DNA of 64,000 nucleotides, from assembly GCA_039964455.1 (NCBI GenBank), contig JBDVXK010000016.1, positions 165,661 through 229,660 of the forward strand, in the 5' to 3' direction. A program made the translations under genes and the position numbers. The notes beneath the pieces are model-generated. The model searched no databases. It was not told the DNA's origin and was given only the letters and a program-made list of their open reading frames with translations. Of the stretch, positions 49,928-59,379 are shown in pieces; position 1 is the stretch's first letter, and each line of letters starts with the position of its first letter. The stretch is from CALJFL01 sp039964455. Lineage in GTDB: Bacteria > Pseudomonadota > Gammaproteobacteria > Pseudomonadales > Halieaceae.

Positions 49928-52789
49928 ATGCCTGCGTTGTATTTCGGGCGGGGCCCCAGAGCCCTGCTCACCCTGTGTATTGCCATTTTTCTGGTCGCCT
50001 GTACCAATCAACCCGATCCGGGCGTATCGCCGGTACAGAGCCCCAATGATGACTATCAGTATCGCTACCTGACACTGGACAACGATTTGCAGGTGCTGTT
50101 GGTTTCCGCACCGAATACGCCGAAGGCCGCCGCGGCGCTGGATGTGATGGTTGGCTCTGGTGATAATCCGCCAGAACGCGGCGGGCTGGCCCATTTTCTG
50201 GAGCATATGTTGTTTCTGGGCACCGACAAGTACCCCGATGCGGCAGAGTACGAACGCTACATTACCGAGCATGGCGGCTCTCGCAACGCCTACACCAGCT
50301 TTGAGAATACCAACTACTTCTTTGATGTCAGCGCTAATCATCTGCCGGAAGCGCTGGACCGTTTCGCGCAGTTTTTCATTGCACCACGGTTCGATGCGCA
50401 GTACGTAGACCGGGAAAAGAATGCGGTTCAGGCTGAATATCAGATGGGCCTGAAGAGTGATGGTCGAAGAGGCCTGGATGTCTTGCAGCAGAGCATGAAC
50501 CCGGAGCACCCCTTCAGTCAGTTCTCTGTAGGTAGCCTGGAGTCGCTCGCCGACAGGCCTGGCTCTTCGATTCGGGACGAGCTGCTGGACTTTTATCAGA
50601 AGCACTATTCGGCTAATGCCATGCGTCTGGTGGTGCTTGGCGCTGAATCGCTGGACGAACTGGAGCAGCTGGTTACGCCGATGTTTTCAGCGATACCAAA
50701 CCGCAATTACCAGCCTGAGCAGATCGCTGCACCCCTGTTTGCCGAAGGCGATCTACCGATGCTGCTACAGGTGGAGCCGCAGGCGACCCTCAGACAGTTG
50801 CAGGTTAATTTCCCCATTGCCGACTACAGGCGTGAGTACAAGGCCAAACCTCTGGCCTATCTTGGCAACCTGGTCGGGCATGAGGGCAAGGGAAGTTTGT
50901 TGTCACAGTTGAAGTCCGAGGGATTAGCTGAAGGCCTGGCGGCGGGCTCTGGCCTGGCGTGGCGGGGCGGCAGTTTATTCAGTGTCTCGGTCTCCCTCAC
51001 GGAAGCTGGTGTGCAGAATTACGACCGTGTACTCGAGCTGCTATTTGCCTACACGGCTATGCTGCGAGAAGAAGGCCCCCAGGACTGGCTTTATGAAGAG
51101 CAGTCGCAACTGGCCGAGCTGGGTTTCCGCTTCCGCGAGAAGGCTGAGCCCATTGGTTATGTGAGTGCACTGGCCACAGGCATGCATTATTACGACCCTG
51201 AGGATATTCTGCGTGGCCCTTACATGATGAATGAGTATGACGCCGAAACGCTGGTGTCCCTGCTCGACGAACTGCGCCCGCAGAATGCCCAGGTTATATT
51301 CAACGACAAGTCAGTGGTTACAGATGAGCTTAGCCCTTATTACGCAGTGCCCTATGCGCAGGAGCGTGTATCCGCGCAGCGTGTGAATCAATGGCAGTCC
51401 GCCGGCGATGTTCCCTCGCTGGCTCTACCCGCCGCGAATGCCTTCATAGCCGAAGATGTCGCGCTGATAAAGCCGGACAAAGACACAGCGGGCGCGCCGT
51501 CGGTGGTTCGGCAGGGTGGTCGTCAGACCATGTGGTTCGGCCAGGATGACGAATTCAATGTGCCCAGGGGTGCCACCTACATCAACTTCCGGTCACCTTT
51601 GGTGGGTGTTGATGCGGCGCAAACGGCCACTGCGGTGATTTACACCAGCTTGATAAATGATCGGGTGAATGAGTTTTCCTACCCGGCATCGCTGGCGGGC
51701 TTGAACTTCCGTATATACAAACACGCCCAGGGTATCAGCCTGCGTGTAGCGGGCTATAACGACAAGCAGCAGGTGTTGCTGCAACGGCTGGTAGATACTA
51801 TTAAGCAGCCTGATTTCGATCCCACCAGGTTTAACAATATTCGTAAGGACATGATTCGTGCGCTGGAGAATTCTGTCGCCCAGCGCCCCAGTAGTCAGGT
51901 TGTTGCCGATCTGCGTGAAGCCCTGCTTTACGGTGAATGGGGCGAGCAGCCGCTAATTGATGCACTGAAAGACCTGACGCTTGATGATGTGGAATCCTAT
52001 GCGACGAAGCTCTGGGCGTCGGCGACCGCGGAAGTGATGTTGTACGGCAACTATCCCCCGGAAGCTGTGGAGCAGGTTACTGACATTGTCTCGCCCTTGC
52101 TGGGGGATGGACCAGCGCCAGCGTTGCCACCCCTGAAAGTGTTGAAGCTGCAGGCCGGTGAGCAAGCCCAGTACGCGGTTGATATCGCGCACGACGATTC
52201 GGTGGTGGCCTGGTATCTGCAGGCGGAAGGTGACGATTGGAGTGACCGTGCCGCGGGTGGATTGACGGCCCAGATTATGAAGTCCGGCTTTTTCCAGCAA
52301 TTGCGTACTGAGCAGCAACTGGGTTATGTGGTTAGCGCTGTGCCTTTCTCGCAGCTCGATGTCCCGGGCATTGTGATGTTGGTGCAATCGCCTTCGCACG
52401 ATGCCCCGCATGTAGTCGGTGCAATGCAGGATTTCATGGAGAGTGTGGAAGCAGACCTGAGTGAAGACCAGTTTGAACGGCATAAGCGCGCCCTGATAAG
52501 CGACATTATGCGACCCGATAAAAACCTGATGGAGCGGGCAGAGTTCTATTGGCAGTCCATCGCACGCAAACGCTACGACTTTCAGGGTAAAGCGCAGTTA
52601 GCCGACGCGGTTCGGGCATTCACCCGGGAGAGCTGGCTCGATTACTATAATCGGGTGTTCTTGCAGCAGCGCCACTCACTGCAGGTTGTGGCGCCAGGGC
52701 GCTGGGGTGAGCTGCCGGCAGCTGAGGGTGAGCGCTATGATAATGCAACTGCCATCAAGGCTGGACACCCTGTTTACGTCATAGAGTGA
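49928..52789 (+). CDS. Pitrilysin/insulinase-type M16 zinc protease, lipoprotein
   Basis: A 953-residue envelope protease of the M16A family (pitrilysin/insulysin type), with four M16 domains in one chain. The inverted zinc motif is HFLEH (residues 89-93), with the third ligand Glu in KNAVQAEY (about 169); the C-terminal half has the usual FFQQLRTEQQLGYVV segment. The N-terminus is a lipoprotein signal with LVAC (Cys about 25) and Thr-Asn at +2 and +3, which favours the outer membrane. E. coli pitrilysin is a periplasmic, non-lipidated protein, so the lipobox is a difference. The gene follows the permease by 11 bases. Likely degrades small peptides in the periplasm. Confidence 0.9.
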   Translation: MPALYFGRGPRALLTLCIAIFLVACTNQPDPGVSPVQSPNDDYQYRYLTLDNDLQVLLVSAPNTPKAAAALDVMVGSGDNPPERGGLAHFLEHMLFLGTDKYPDAAEYERYITEHGGSRNAYTSFENTNYFFDVSANHLPEALDRFAQFFIAPRFDAQYVDREKNAVQAEYQMGLKSDGRRGLDVLQQSMNPEHPFSQFSVGSLESLADRPGSSIRDELLDFYQKHYSANAMRLVVLGAESLDELEQLVTPMFSAIPNRNYQPEQIAAPLFAEGDLPMLLQVEPQATLRQLQVNFPIADYRREYKAKPLAYLGNLVGHEGKGSLLSQLKSEGLAEGLAAGSGLAWRGGSLFSVSVSLTEAGVQNYDRVLELLFAYTAMLREEGPQDWLYEEQSQLAELGFRFREKAEPIGYVSALATGMHYYDPEDILRGPYMMNEYDAETLVSLLDELRPQNAQVIFNDKSVVTDELSPYYAVPYAQERVSAQRVNQWQSAGDVPSLALPAANAFIAEDVALIKPDKDTAGAPSVVRQGGRQTMWFGQDDEFNVPRGATYINFRSPLVGVDAAQTATAVIYTSLINDRVNEFSYPASLAGLNFRIYKHAQGISLRVAGYNDKQQVLLQRLVDTIKQPDFDPTRFNNIRKDMIRALENSVAQRPSSQVVADLREALLYGEWGEQPLIDALKDLTLDDVESYATKLWASATAEVMLYGNYPPEAVEQVTDIVSPLLGDGPAPALPPLKVLKLQAGEQAQYAVDIAHDDSVVAWYLQAEGDDWSDRAAGGLTAQIMKSGFFQQLRTEQQLGYVVSAVPFSQLDVPGIVMLVQSPSHDAPHVVGAMQDFMESVEADLSEDQFERHKRALISDIMRPDKNLMERAEFYWQSIARKRYDFQGKAQLADAVRAFTRESWLDYYNRVFLQQRHSLQVVAPGRWGELPAAEGERYDNATAIKAGHPVYVIE

Positions 52790-52877
52790 TTTTTCTGTAA
52801 TAAAACTACAAAATTACGTCGGGGTGACCCCTGTAGGCGCTCAGGCACCCCCGTATTGCGGAAAATTTAACCTAAAT

Positions 52878-52900
52878 TATAGTTCTAAAACAGAACTATA
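52878..52900. promoter_or_regulatory. aceE operator 1 (perfect inverted repeat)
   Basis: TATAGTTCT and its exact complement AGAACTATA flank the five bases AAAAC. It lies about 200 bases upstream of the aceE start and about 83 bases before the candidate -10 box. The arm sequence recurs at 53011, which argues for a real regulator site. It does not match the E. coli PdhR consensus. Confidence 0.7.
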
Positions 52901-52982
52901 TTACACCGATGCCGACCTTCCTGTAGTATTCTTACAAAAATGACCTCGACGAGACTGTCATACGGCGGAATCGAGAAGGGTC

Positions 52983-52988
52983 TATACT
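52983..52988 (+). promoter_or_regulatory. Candidate -10 box for aceE
   Basis: TATACT at 52983-52988 resembles a sigma-70 -10 box between the two aceE operators. A matching -35 at normal distance is not clear. Confidence 0.35.
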
Positions 52989-53010
52989 CTAAAAGTGCTG
53001 AATTCCTTTA

Positions 53011-53034
53011 AATAGTTCTAAATTGGAACCTATT
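53011..53034. promoter_or_regulatory. aceE operator 2 (imperfect copy)
   Basis: The left arm AATAGTTCT matches eight of nine bases of operator 1; after AAATT comes GGAACC, which keeps the GAAC core in register, then TATT. It lies downstream of the candidate -10 box, 49 bases before the aceE ATG, where binding would block transcription. Confidence 0.6.
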
Positions 53035-53083
53035 AAAGTGCAGCAGTGTGACGATGGCGCATAGCCTCGGAGAGCCGGTTGTT

Positions 53084-55735
53084 ATGATCGAAGATAGTGA
53101 TCCTTCGGAAACGCGTGAGTGGCTGGATGCACTTGATGCGGTAGTTAAAAGTAGTGGGTCTGAGCGGGCGAGTTACCTGCTCGTGGAGCTCGCCAAGCAT
53201 GCCGCTGAAGAGGGGATGCGCCTGCCGCCGGCGATCACCACGCCGTTTCGCAATACCATTCGCTCTGCTGAAGAGCGGGTCATGCCTGGTGATCTGTTTA
53301 TGGAGCGACGCATTCGCTCGCTGGTGCGCTGGAATGCGCTGGCCATGGTTATGCGCGCCAACGATAACGAAGAAGGGCTGGGTGGGCATATATCCAGCTT
53401 TTCATCCAGCGCTACGCTTTACGATATTGGCTACAACTACTTTTTCCGTGGCACCGAGGGTGGCCATCCTGGCGACCTCGTTTTCTACCAGGGCCATAGC
53501 GCACCGGGCATGTATGCGCGCTCTTACCTTGAAGGTCGCCTGGACGAGTCACAGCTGGATAACTTTCGCCGGGAAGTGGACGGTAATGGCCTGTCTTCTT
53601 ATCCCCACCCGTGGTTGATGCCGGATTACTGGCAGTTCCCCACGGTGTCTATGGGGCTGGGGCCTTTGCAGGCGATTTACCAGGCTCATGTAATGAAGTA
53701 CCAGCAAAGTCGTGGATTACTCGATCACGGTGATCGCAACGTCTGGTGTTTCATGGGCGACGGGGAGTGTGATGAGCCAGAGTCACTGGGAGCCATTTCC
53801 CTGGCCGGGCGCGAGAAACTGGGCAACCTGATTTTCGTCGTCAACTGTAATCTGCAACGACTGGACGGCCCGGTGCGTGGCAACGGCAAGATTATCCAGG
53901 AACTGGAAGGTGTATTCCGCGGTGCCGGCTGGGATGTGCTCAAGGTAATTTGGGGGCGCAAGTGGGACCCCCTGCTGGAGCGAGACGAAAGCGGCATGTT
54001 GCAGCAGCGTATGGATGAGGTCTGTGACGGTGAGTTGCAGAACTACAAGTACAACGGCGGCGCCTACACCCGTGAGCATTTCTTCGGCAAGTATCCGGAG
54101 AGTGCGGAGCTGGTGAAAGACCTGTCTGACGACGACATCATGTATCTCAATCGCGGTGGACACGATCCCTATAAGGTGTATGCGGCCTACGCTGCCGCGG
54201 TGGAACAGAACCAGCGCCCTACAGTGGTGCTGGCCATGACAGTGAAGGGTTATGGCACGGGTGAGGCGGGGGAGGCAAATAATGAAACGCACTCTCTGAA
54301 AAAGCTGGATATGGATAGCCTCAAGGCCTTCCGAGACCGGTTTGCCATCCCGATCAGTGATACTGAATTGAAAGATGTGCCTTTCTATCGACCACCAGCT
54401 GACAGTCCTGAAATTCGTTACATGCAGCAGCGTCGCGCCGAGTTGGGTGGAGCGATTCCCGCAAGGCGAACCGAGCTGGAGCGACTACCGGCGCCAGATC
54501 TTGACGCTTTTGGCAGCCAGTTGAAAGGCAGCGGCAAACGCGAAATTTCGACGACAATGTCCTTTGTGCGATTGCTGTCCAGCCTGGTTAAAGACAAACA
54601 GATTGGTGAGCGTGTTGTACCCATTGTGCCGGATGAGGCCCGTACCTTTGGCATGGAAGGCATGTTCCGCCAGTTGGGTATTTACTCGTCGGCGGGCCAG
54701 AAATACACGCCTCATGATTCTGGCCAGATCATGTTTTACAAGGAAGACAAGCAGGGCCAGATTCTGGAGGAAGGTATTAACGAGGCCGGCGCCTTTTCAG
54801 CCTGGTTGGCGGCGGCCACCTCCTATAGCACCAGCGGTTACACCATGGTGCCTTTTTACATTTACTACTCCATGTTTGGATTTCAGCGCATAGGCGATCT
54901 GGCATGGGCGGCCGGCGACTCCCAGGCGCGAGGTTTTCTGATTGGCGCTACAGCGGGTCGCACTACGCTCAACGGCGAGGGTCTGCAGCATCAGGATGGT
55001 CACAGCCATGTGCAGGCTGGCCTCATTCCCAATTGCATCAGTTATGACCCGGCCTACGCCTATGAATTGGCCGTCATTGTTCAGGACGGTTTGCGCCGCA
55101 TGTACGTGGAGGGTGAGAACAAGTTCTTCTACATCACCACCATGAACGAAAACTATGTGCAGCCAGAGATGCCCGAGGGTGTTGAGCAAGGCATTATCAA
55201 GGGCATGTACCGGCTGCGCCGGTCTGTCGAAGATAAGGCGCTGCGGGTACAGCTGTTGGGAGCAGGCACCATTCTGCGAGAGGTTGAAGCTGCTGCCGAC
55301 ATTCTGGAGCGCGATTATGGCGTTGCCTCCGATGTCTGGAGCATGACCAGCTTGAATGAATTGCAGCGCGAGGGTAAAGCCGCGCACCGATGGAATCTGT
55401 TGAACCCGCAGGAGACACCTAAGGTGCCCTATGTTACCGGGCAGTTGCAGGACAGCGAAGGGCCGTTTATTGCGGCCACCGATTACATAAAGATTTACGC
55501 TGACCAGATCAGGGAGTTTGTCCCGGGGCGGTATGTGACCCTGGGTACTGATGGCTATGGCCGCAGTGATACTCGCGGGAAGCTGCGCGAGTTTTTTGAG
55601 GTCAGCAGGGAGTACGTTGTGTTGGCTGCGCTAAAGGCCCTTGCCGATGAGGGCAAGCTGGAGCAGGAAGCTGTCGCACAGGCCCGACAAGCCTTGAATA
55701 TACCCGCAGATAAAATCGACCCGGTGACGGTATAG
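53084..55735 (+). CDS. aceE: Pyruvate dehydrogenase E1 component, homodimeric type
   Basis: A large homodimeric thiamine-diphosphate enzyme that decarboxylates pyruvate and passes the acetyl group to the E2 lipoyl arm. The ThDP motif is GDGECDEPESLGAISLAGREKLGNLIFVVNCN (GDG to NxN), and the family's N-terminal SDPSETREWLDAL matches E. coli AceE. ATG 53084 is preferred because GGAGAG lies nine bases upstream and the protein then begins like other AceE proteins; GTG 53048 and ATG 53054 would add 10-12 residues without a good ribosome-binding site. Two inverted-repeat operators lie upstream. The aceF gene follows after 36 bases; lpdA is elsewhere. Confidence 0.96.
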   Translation: MIEDSDPSETREWLDALDAVVKSSGSERASYLLVELAKHAAEEGMRLPPAITTPFRNTIRSAEERVMPGDLFMERRIRSLVRWNALAMVMRANDNEEGLGGHISSFSSSATLYDIGYNYFFRGTEGGHPGDLVFYQGHSAPGMYARSYLEGRLDESQLDNFRREVDGNGLSSYPHPWLMPDYWQFPTVSMGLGPLQAIYQAHVMKYQQSRGLLDHGDRNVWCFMGDGECDEPESLGAISLAGREKLGNLIFVVNCNLQRLDGPVRGNGKIIQELEGVFRGAGWDVLKVIWGRKWDPLLERDESGMLQQRMDEVCDGELQNYKYNGGAYTREHFFGKYPESAELVKDLSDDDIMYLNRGGHDPYKVYAAYAAAVEQNQRPTVVLAMTVKGYGTGEAGEANNETHSLKKLDMDSLKAFRDRFAIPISDTELKDVPFYRPPADSPEIRYMQQRRAELGGAIPARRTELERLPAPDLDAFGSQLKGSGKREISTTMSFVRLLSSLVKDKQIGERVVPIVPDEARTFGMEGMFRQLGIYSSAGQKYTPHDSGQIMFYKEDKQGQILEEGINEAGAFSAWLAAATSYSTSGYTMVPFYIYYSMFGFQRIGDLAWAAGDSQARGFLIGATAGRTTLNGEGLQHQDGHSHVQAGLIPNCISYDPAYAYELAVIVQDGLRRMYVEGENKFFYITTMNENYVQPEMPEGVEQGIIKGMYRLRRSVEDKALRVQLLGAGTILREVEAAADILERDYGVASDVWSMTSLNELQREGKAAHRWNLLNPQETPKVPYVTGQLQDSEGPFIAATDYIKIYADQIREFVPGRYVTLGTDGYGRSDTRGKLREFFEVSREYVVLAALKALADEGKLEQEAVAQARQALNIPADKIDPVTV

Positions 55736-55771
55736 ACCGGTCGGCACAAAAATAAGCAGAAGGAATAGGTT

Positions 55772-57511
55772 GTGGCGAAGCAGCAGATAGTAGTTCCGGA
55801 TATTGGTGGTGCCGAAGATGCCGAGGTTGTCGAACTGCTGGTGGCGGTAGGCGATCAGGTGGAAGAAGAGCAGTCACTGCTGGTGTTGGAGTCTGATAAG
55901 GCCTCAATGGAAATTCCGTCCAGTACCAGTGGAACCGTGCTTGAATTGTTGGTGAAAGAGGGTGACCAGCTGTCGGAAGGAGCCGTGATTCTGGTGCTGG
56001 AGAGCACTGATGGTGCCGGCGCCGTCACTGAAGAGCCAGTCGAGGAGCCAGCGACTGAACCGGCCCCTGTGGAGGCATCATCCGCACAAGCAAGCCCAGT
56101 AGCAGAAGCGCCGGCTAGCGTACCTGAAAGTCCGCCTGTCGAATCAAGTGGTGATACCGCTGCTGCCGAAACGATTACGGTCGCTGTACCCGATATCGGT
56201 ACCGACGAAGCCGTCGACCTGATTGAAATCAGTCTGCAAGTTGGCGAAACGGTGGAAGAGGGTGACTCGCTGGTAGCGCTTGAGTCTGACAAGGCATCGA
56301 TGGAGGTCCCCGCGCCTCAATCCGGCGAAATTGTGCAGTGGCTGGTGAGCGAAGGGCAACAGGTTAAGCAAGGTGATGCCTTACTGGAGTTGAGGGTTAC
56401 CGGCGCGGCAGCGCAGGCGGTTAACGGCAACGACCTGCCTGCACAGGACTCTGCGCCTGTGCAAGAAGCCACACCTCAGCCGGCCACACCTCAGCCGGCC
56501 GCACCTCAGCCGGCCGCACCTCAGCCGGCCGCACCTCCAGCAACGCCATCTGCAAAGCAGCGTGATGAGGCGCCAGCGGCGAGTGGTCGCGCGCAAAGCA
56601 CAGGCGCGTCTATATACGCGGGGCCTGCGGTGCGAAAACTGGCCCGCGAATTTGGCGTCGATTTATCTCAGGTCACTGGCTCCGGCCCCAGAGGTCGCGT
56701 ACTGAAAGAGGATCTTCACGCGTTTTCCCGCAAGGCCCTGAGCGGTGAAGCCTCCAGTGGCGAATCGGGTAAAGCCGGCCTGCCTGCTGTGCCTGAAATT
56801 GATTTCTCCCGCTTTGGCGAGGTCGAAGTTACTACCCGCAGCAAGCTGGACAAGTTGACCGCCAGTAATATGCAGCGCAGTTGGCTCAACGTCCCACATG
56901 TTACCCAGTTTGATGATGCTGATATTACCGAGCTGGAGGAATTCCGTGCGTCACTCAAGCCCGAGGCCGAGGCGCGCGGCAGTAAGCTCACGCCCATGCC
57001 GTTTATCCTTAAAGCCTGTGCAGTAGCCCTGCGCGATAATCCCAAATTTAATGCCTCCCTGGCCGCTGGTGGTGAAGAGCTGGTGTTTAAAAAATACATC
57101 AACGTGGGTATGGCGGTAGACACGCCGGCCGGCTTGGTTGTGCCGGTGATAAAAGATGCCGATAAGAAAACCCTGTGGGAACTTGCTGATGAGATTATGG
57201 TGCTGGCCACCAAGGCGAGGGACCGGAAGTTACAGCCCGCCGATATGCAAGGCGGTTGCTTCACGGTTTCCAGCCTGGGCAACATTGGCGGCAATGGCTT
57301 TACCCCGATAGTGAATACCCCGGAAGTCGGGATTCTCGGCGTTTCTCGCGCACAGATGAAGCCGGTTTGGGACGGCGATGCCTTCCAGCCGCGCAAAATG
57401 TTGCCGCTGGCCCTGTCCTATGACCACAGGGTCATCAACGGGGGTGATGGCGGTCGCTTCTTCGCTCAGTTGATAGGCCTGCTCAGCGACGTTCGCAGGC
57501 TGAGCTTGTAG
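55772..57511 (+). CDS. aceF: Dihydrolipoyllysine-residue acetyltransferase (PDH E2)
   Basis: A 579-residue E2 core protein of the pyruvate dehydrogenase complex. Order: lipoyl domain 1 with the modified Lys in ESDKASMEIPS (about 43), lipoyl domain 2 with ESDKASMEVPA (about 174), an Ala/Pro/Gln linker (about 208-275) containing four PQPA repeats, the peripheral subunit-binding domain (GPAVRKLAREFGVDLSQVTGSGPRGRVLKEDL region, about 287-320) and the catalytic domain ending with the active-site SYDHRVINGGDGGRF. Two lipoyl domains instead of the three of E. coli. GTG start with AGAAGGAATAGG upstream. Same transcript as aceE. Confidence 0.97.
   Translation: MAKQQIVVPDIGGAEDAEVVELLVAVGDQVEEEQSLLVLESDKASMEIPSSTSGTVLELLVKEGDQLSEGAVILVLESTDGAGAVTEEPVEEPATEPAPVEASSAQASPVAEAPASVPESPPVESSGDTAAAETITVAVPDIGTDEAVDLIEISLQVGETVEEGDSLVALESDKASMEVPAPQSGEIVQWLVSEGQQVKQGDALLELRVTGAAAQAVNGNDLPAQDSAPVQEATPQPATPQPAAPQPAAPQPAAPPATPSAKQRDEAPAASGRAQSTGASIYAGPAVRKLAREFGVDLSQVTGSGPRGRVLKEDLHAFSRKALSGEASSGESGKAGLPAVPEIDFSRFGEVEVTTRSKLDKLTASNMQRSWLNVPHVTQFDDADITELEEFRASLKPEAEARGSKLTPMPFILKACAVALRDNPKFNASLAAGGEELVFKKYINVGMAVDTPAGLVVPVIKDADKKTLWELADEIMVLATKARDRKLQPADMQGGCFTVSSLGNIGGNGFTPIVNTPEVGILGVSRAQMKPVWDGDAFQPRKMLPLALSYDHRVINGGDGGRFFAQLIGLLSDVRRLSL
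56471..56530 (+). repeat. Four tandem 15-base repeats in the aceF linker
   Basis: Four 15-base units of the form (a/g)CACCTCAGCCGGCC follow one another head to tail and code for (T/A)PQPA. The first two differ from the last two only at the first base. A partial fifth unit follows. The length probably varies between strains by slippage; it lies in the flexible linker, where variation is tolerated. Confidence 0.85.
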
Positions 57512-57518
57512 CTCTGTT

Positions 57519-57539
57519 ATTGGACTCACCAATTTGGTG
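57519..57539. promoter_or_regulatory. Overlapping short palindromes after aceF
   Basis: Two overlapping inverted repeats occur in 21 bases: ATTGG-ACTCA-CCAAT (57519-57533), which differs from the E. coli PdhR core ATTGGT-N3-ACCAAT by one base, and CACCAA-T-TTGGTG (57527-57539), which could also be a weak terminator (CTTCTT follows). They lie between aceF and the glycerate kinase gene. Confidence 0.35.
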
Positions 57540-57595
57540 CTTCTTGGCACGGAAACTGCTGTATTTCGGTTCAGTAAGCAAGTGACAGGTTGTTC

Positions 57596-58531
57596 GTGAC
57601 AGTAAACCGCACCTCCATACCGCCCCCCACATGGCAGACCGCGCTTCTCGAGCGGCACGGTCTGGACGCTGCCTATCTGGAGACTGCACTGAAATGGTTC
57701 GCTCCTCTGGCGCAAAGTCTGGCTGAGCACCACCGTGGTGCAGGCAGGCCGATACTGGTTGCAATCAATGGTTGTCAGGGCTCGGGGAAGACCACCCTCG
57801 GTGATTACCTGTGCGCTGCACTGGCTGCAGAACATGATCTGACTGCCGTCGCCTTATCGCTGGATGATTTTTATCTGACCAGAACTGAGCGAGATGCCCT
57901 GGCGTCCACTGTGCATCCCTTGCTGTCGACACGCGGGGTGCCGGGAACGCATGATATCGCTTTGTTGGCTGACACCCTCACCCGATTACTGGTACCTGAA
58001 TCGCCGGAAGAGGTAGCGATCCCGCGGTTTGATAAATCCCTTGATGACCGGCGGCCGCGACTCGAGTGGGATAGCGTGACGAGTCCGGTGCAGGTGGTCT
58101 TGTTGGAGGGCTGGTGCTTGGGTGCGGTTCCGGAATCAGCCGATGCATTGTCCATGCCGTTGAATGAACTGGAAATCAATGAAGACCCGGAGGGCCGGTG
58201 GCGCGAGTACAGCAACGGTGTGTTGGAGCGAGACTTTTTGCCGCTCTACCAGGTCATAGACCAATGGGTGATGTTAGCCGCTCCCTCCTTTGACTGTGTG
58301 TTCGAATGGCGCAGGGAGCAGGAGCAAAAACTTACCGAATCACTTTCCTCAAGGGAGGCAGTTGGACTGATGAACGATGAGCAGTTGCGCCGCTTCATAC
58401 AGCACTATGAGCGCATTACCCGCGCTTGCCTGCAGCAACTTCCCTCGCGTAGCAATCACCTCTTTCGCCTTGATGAACAGCGCAAGATTTTGTCCTACAG
58501 CCAGCCTTCGTCTACCGGTGAAAGCGGATGA
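57596..58531 (+). CDS. Glycerate kinase, plant/GLYK-type P-loop kinase
   Basis: A 311-residue P-loop kinase of the type called D-glycerate 3-kinase (plant GLYK-like). Visible are the Walker A NGCQGSGKTT, the LSLDDFYLTRTERDAL region (Asp for Mg and substrate), and the basic DDRRPRLEW and FEWRREQEQ segments common to the family. The product makes 3-phosphoglycerate from glycerate, the substrate of the GpgS enzyme encoded in this operon. GTG 57596 is chosen because AGG lies six bases before it; TTG 57590 would add two residues. It overlaps the next gene by four bases. Function is inferred from family and context. Confidence 0.82.
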   Translation: MTVNRTSIPPPTWQTALLERHGLDAAYLETALKWFAPLAQSLAEHHRGAGRPILVAINGCQGSGKTTLGDYLCAALAAEHDLTAVALSLDDFYLTRTERDALASTVHPLLSTRGVPGTHDIALLADTLTRLLVPESPEEVAIPRFDKSLDDRRPRLEWDSVTSPVQVVLLEGWCLGAVPESADALSMPLNELEINEDPEGRWREYSNGVLERDFLPLYQVIDQWVMLAAPSFDCVFEWRREQEQKLTESLSSREAVGLMNDEQLRRFIQHYERITRACLQQLPSRSNHLFRLDEQRKILSYSQPSSTGESG

Positions 58532-59367
58532 GTCCAACTGTGACACGGCTGGTATTCAGTGATCTGGACGGCTCTTTGCTGGATCACTACAGCTATAGCT
58601 ACGAGGCAGCAAAACCACAAATCGAAGCGCTGGAACGAGCGGGTATCCCGTTGATTCTGGTATCTAGCAAAACACGTGCCGAGATACTTACTCTGCGCAC
58701 GGAGTTGGCGAATCGCCATCCATTTATCGTTGAAAACGGCGCCGCGGTGTTTGTCCCCACAGATTACTTCGCCGAGCAGCCCGCAAATACGGCAGAGCGC
58801 GATGGCTATTGGGTAAGGGAATTCGCACCGCCACGTTCGCAGTGGCTGGCTATTCTTGCAGACCTGCGTCAGGAATTTTTAGGCTGTTTCGACAATTTTG
58901 ACAACGCAGGTGTTGCGGGAATCATGTCGATGACAGGCTTATCAGAGCAACAGGCCGTGGCAGCTAATCAGCGAGAGTACAGTGAGCCGGTGCGCTGGCT
59001 TGCTGACCCGGAACAGGAAGCGCAATTCGTTTTGCGTTTGCAGGCGGCGGGAGCCACTGCCGCCCGGGGCGGTCGCTTCATTTCGGTGTCTGGCTTATGT
59101 GACAAGGGCAGGGCGTTGGCCTGGCTCAGGGGCCACTACCCCTTGGCAGAAGGGCAAATGGCAATCGATGATCTTGCCATTGGTGACAGCGTCAACGATG
59201 CGCCGATGCTGGAGCAGGCCGGGACGGCTGTGGTGGTGCGTTCTCCCGTACATGATTATCCCACCCTGACGAGATCGCAGCGGGTTATTTATACCGATAG
59301 CTGCGGGCCAGCCGGCTGGGACGAGGGCGTTTCGCGGTGGCTTCAATCAAACAACAATTTTACTTAA
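58528..59367 (+). CDS. Mannosyl/glucosyl-3-phosphoglycerate phosphatase (HAD)
   Basis: A 279-residue HAD phosphatase of the MPGP family (HAD IIB). The catalytic Asp pair is in FSDLDGSLLDHY near the N-terminus, the substrate-cap portion spans about residues 90-185, and the final loop is AIGDSVNDAPMLEQAG with the metal-binding Asp. In the glucosylglycerate pathway the enzyme removes the phosphate of 2-glucosyl-3-phosphoglycerate. It overlaps the kinase gene (ATGA) and lies 12 bases before gpgS, so the substrate is probably the glucosyl form although the family name says mannosyl. Confidence 0.9.
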   Translation: MSPTVTRLVFSDLDGSLLDHYSYSYEAAKPQIEALERAGIPLILVSSKTRAEILTLRTELANRHPFIVENGAAVFVPTDYFAEQPANTAERDGYWVREFAPPRSQWLAILADLRQEFLGCFDNFDNAGVAGIMSMTGLSEQQAVAANQREYSEPVRWLADPEQEAQFVLRLQAAGATAARGGRFISVSGLCDKGRALAWLRGHYPLAEGQMAIDDLAIGDSVNDAPMLEQAGTAVVVRSPVHDYPTLTRSQRVIYTDSCGPAGWDEGVSRWLQSNNNFT

Positions 59368-59379
59368 GGGCCTGAAGCT

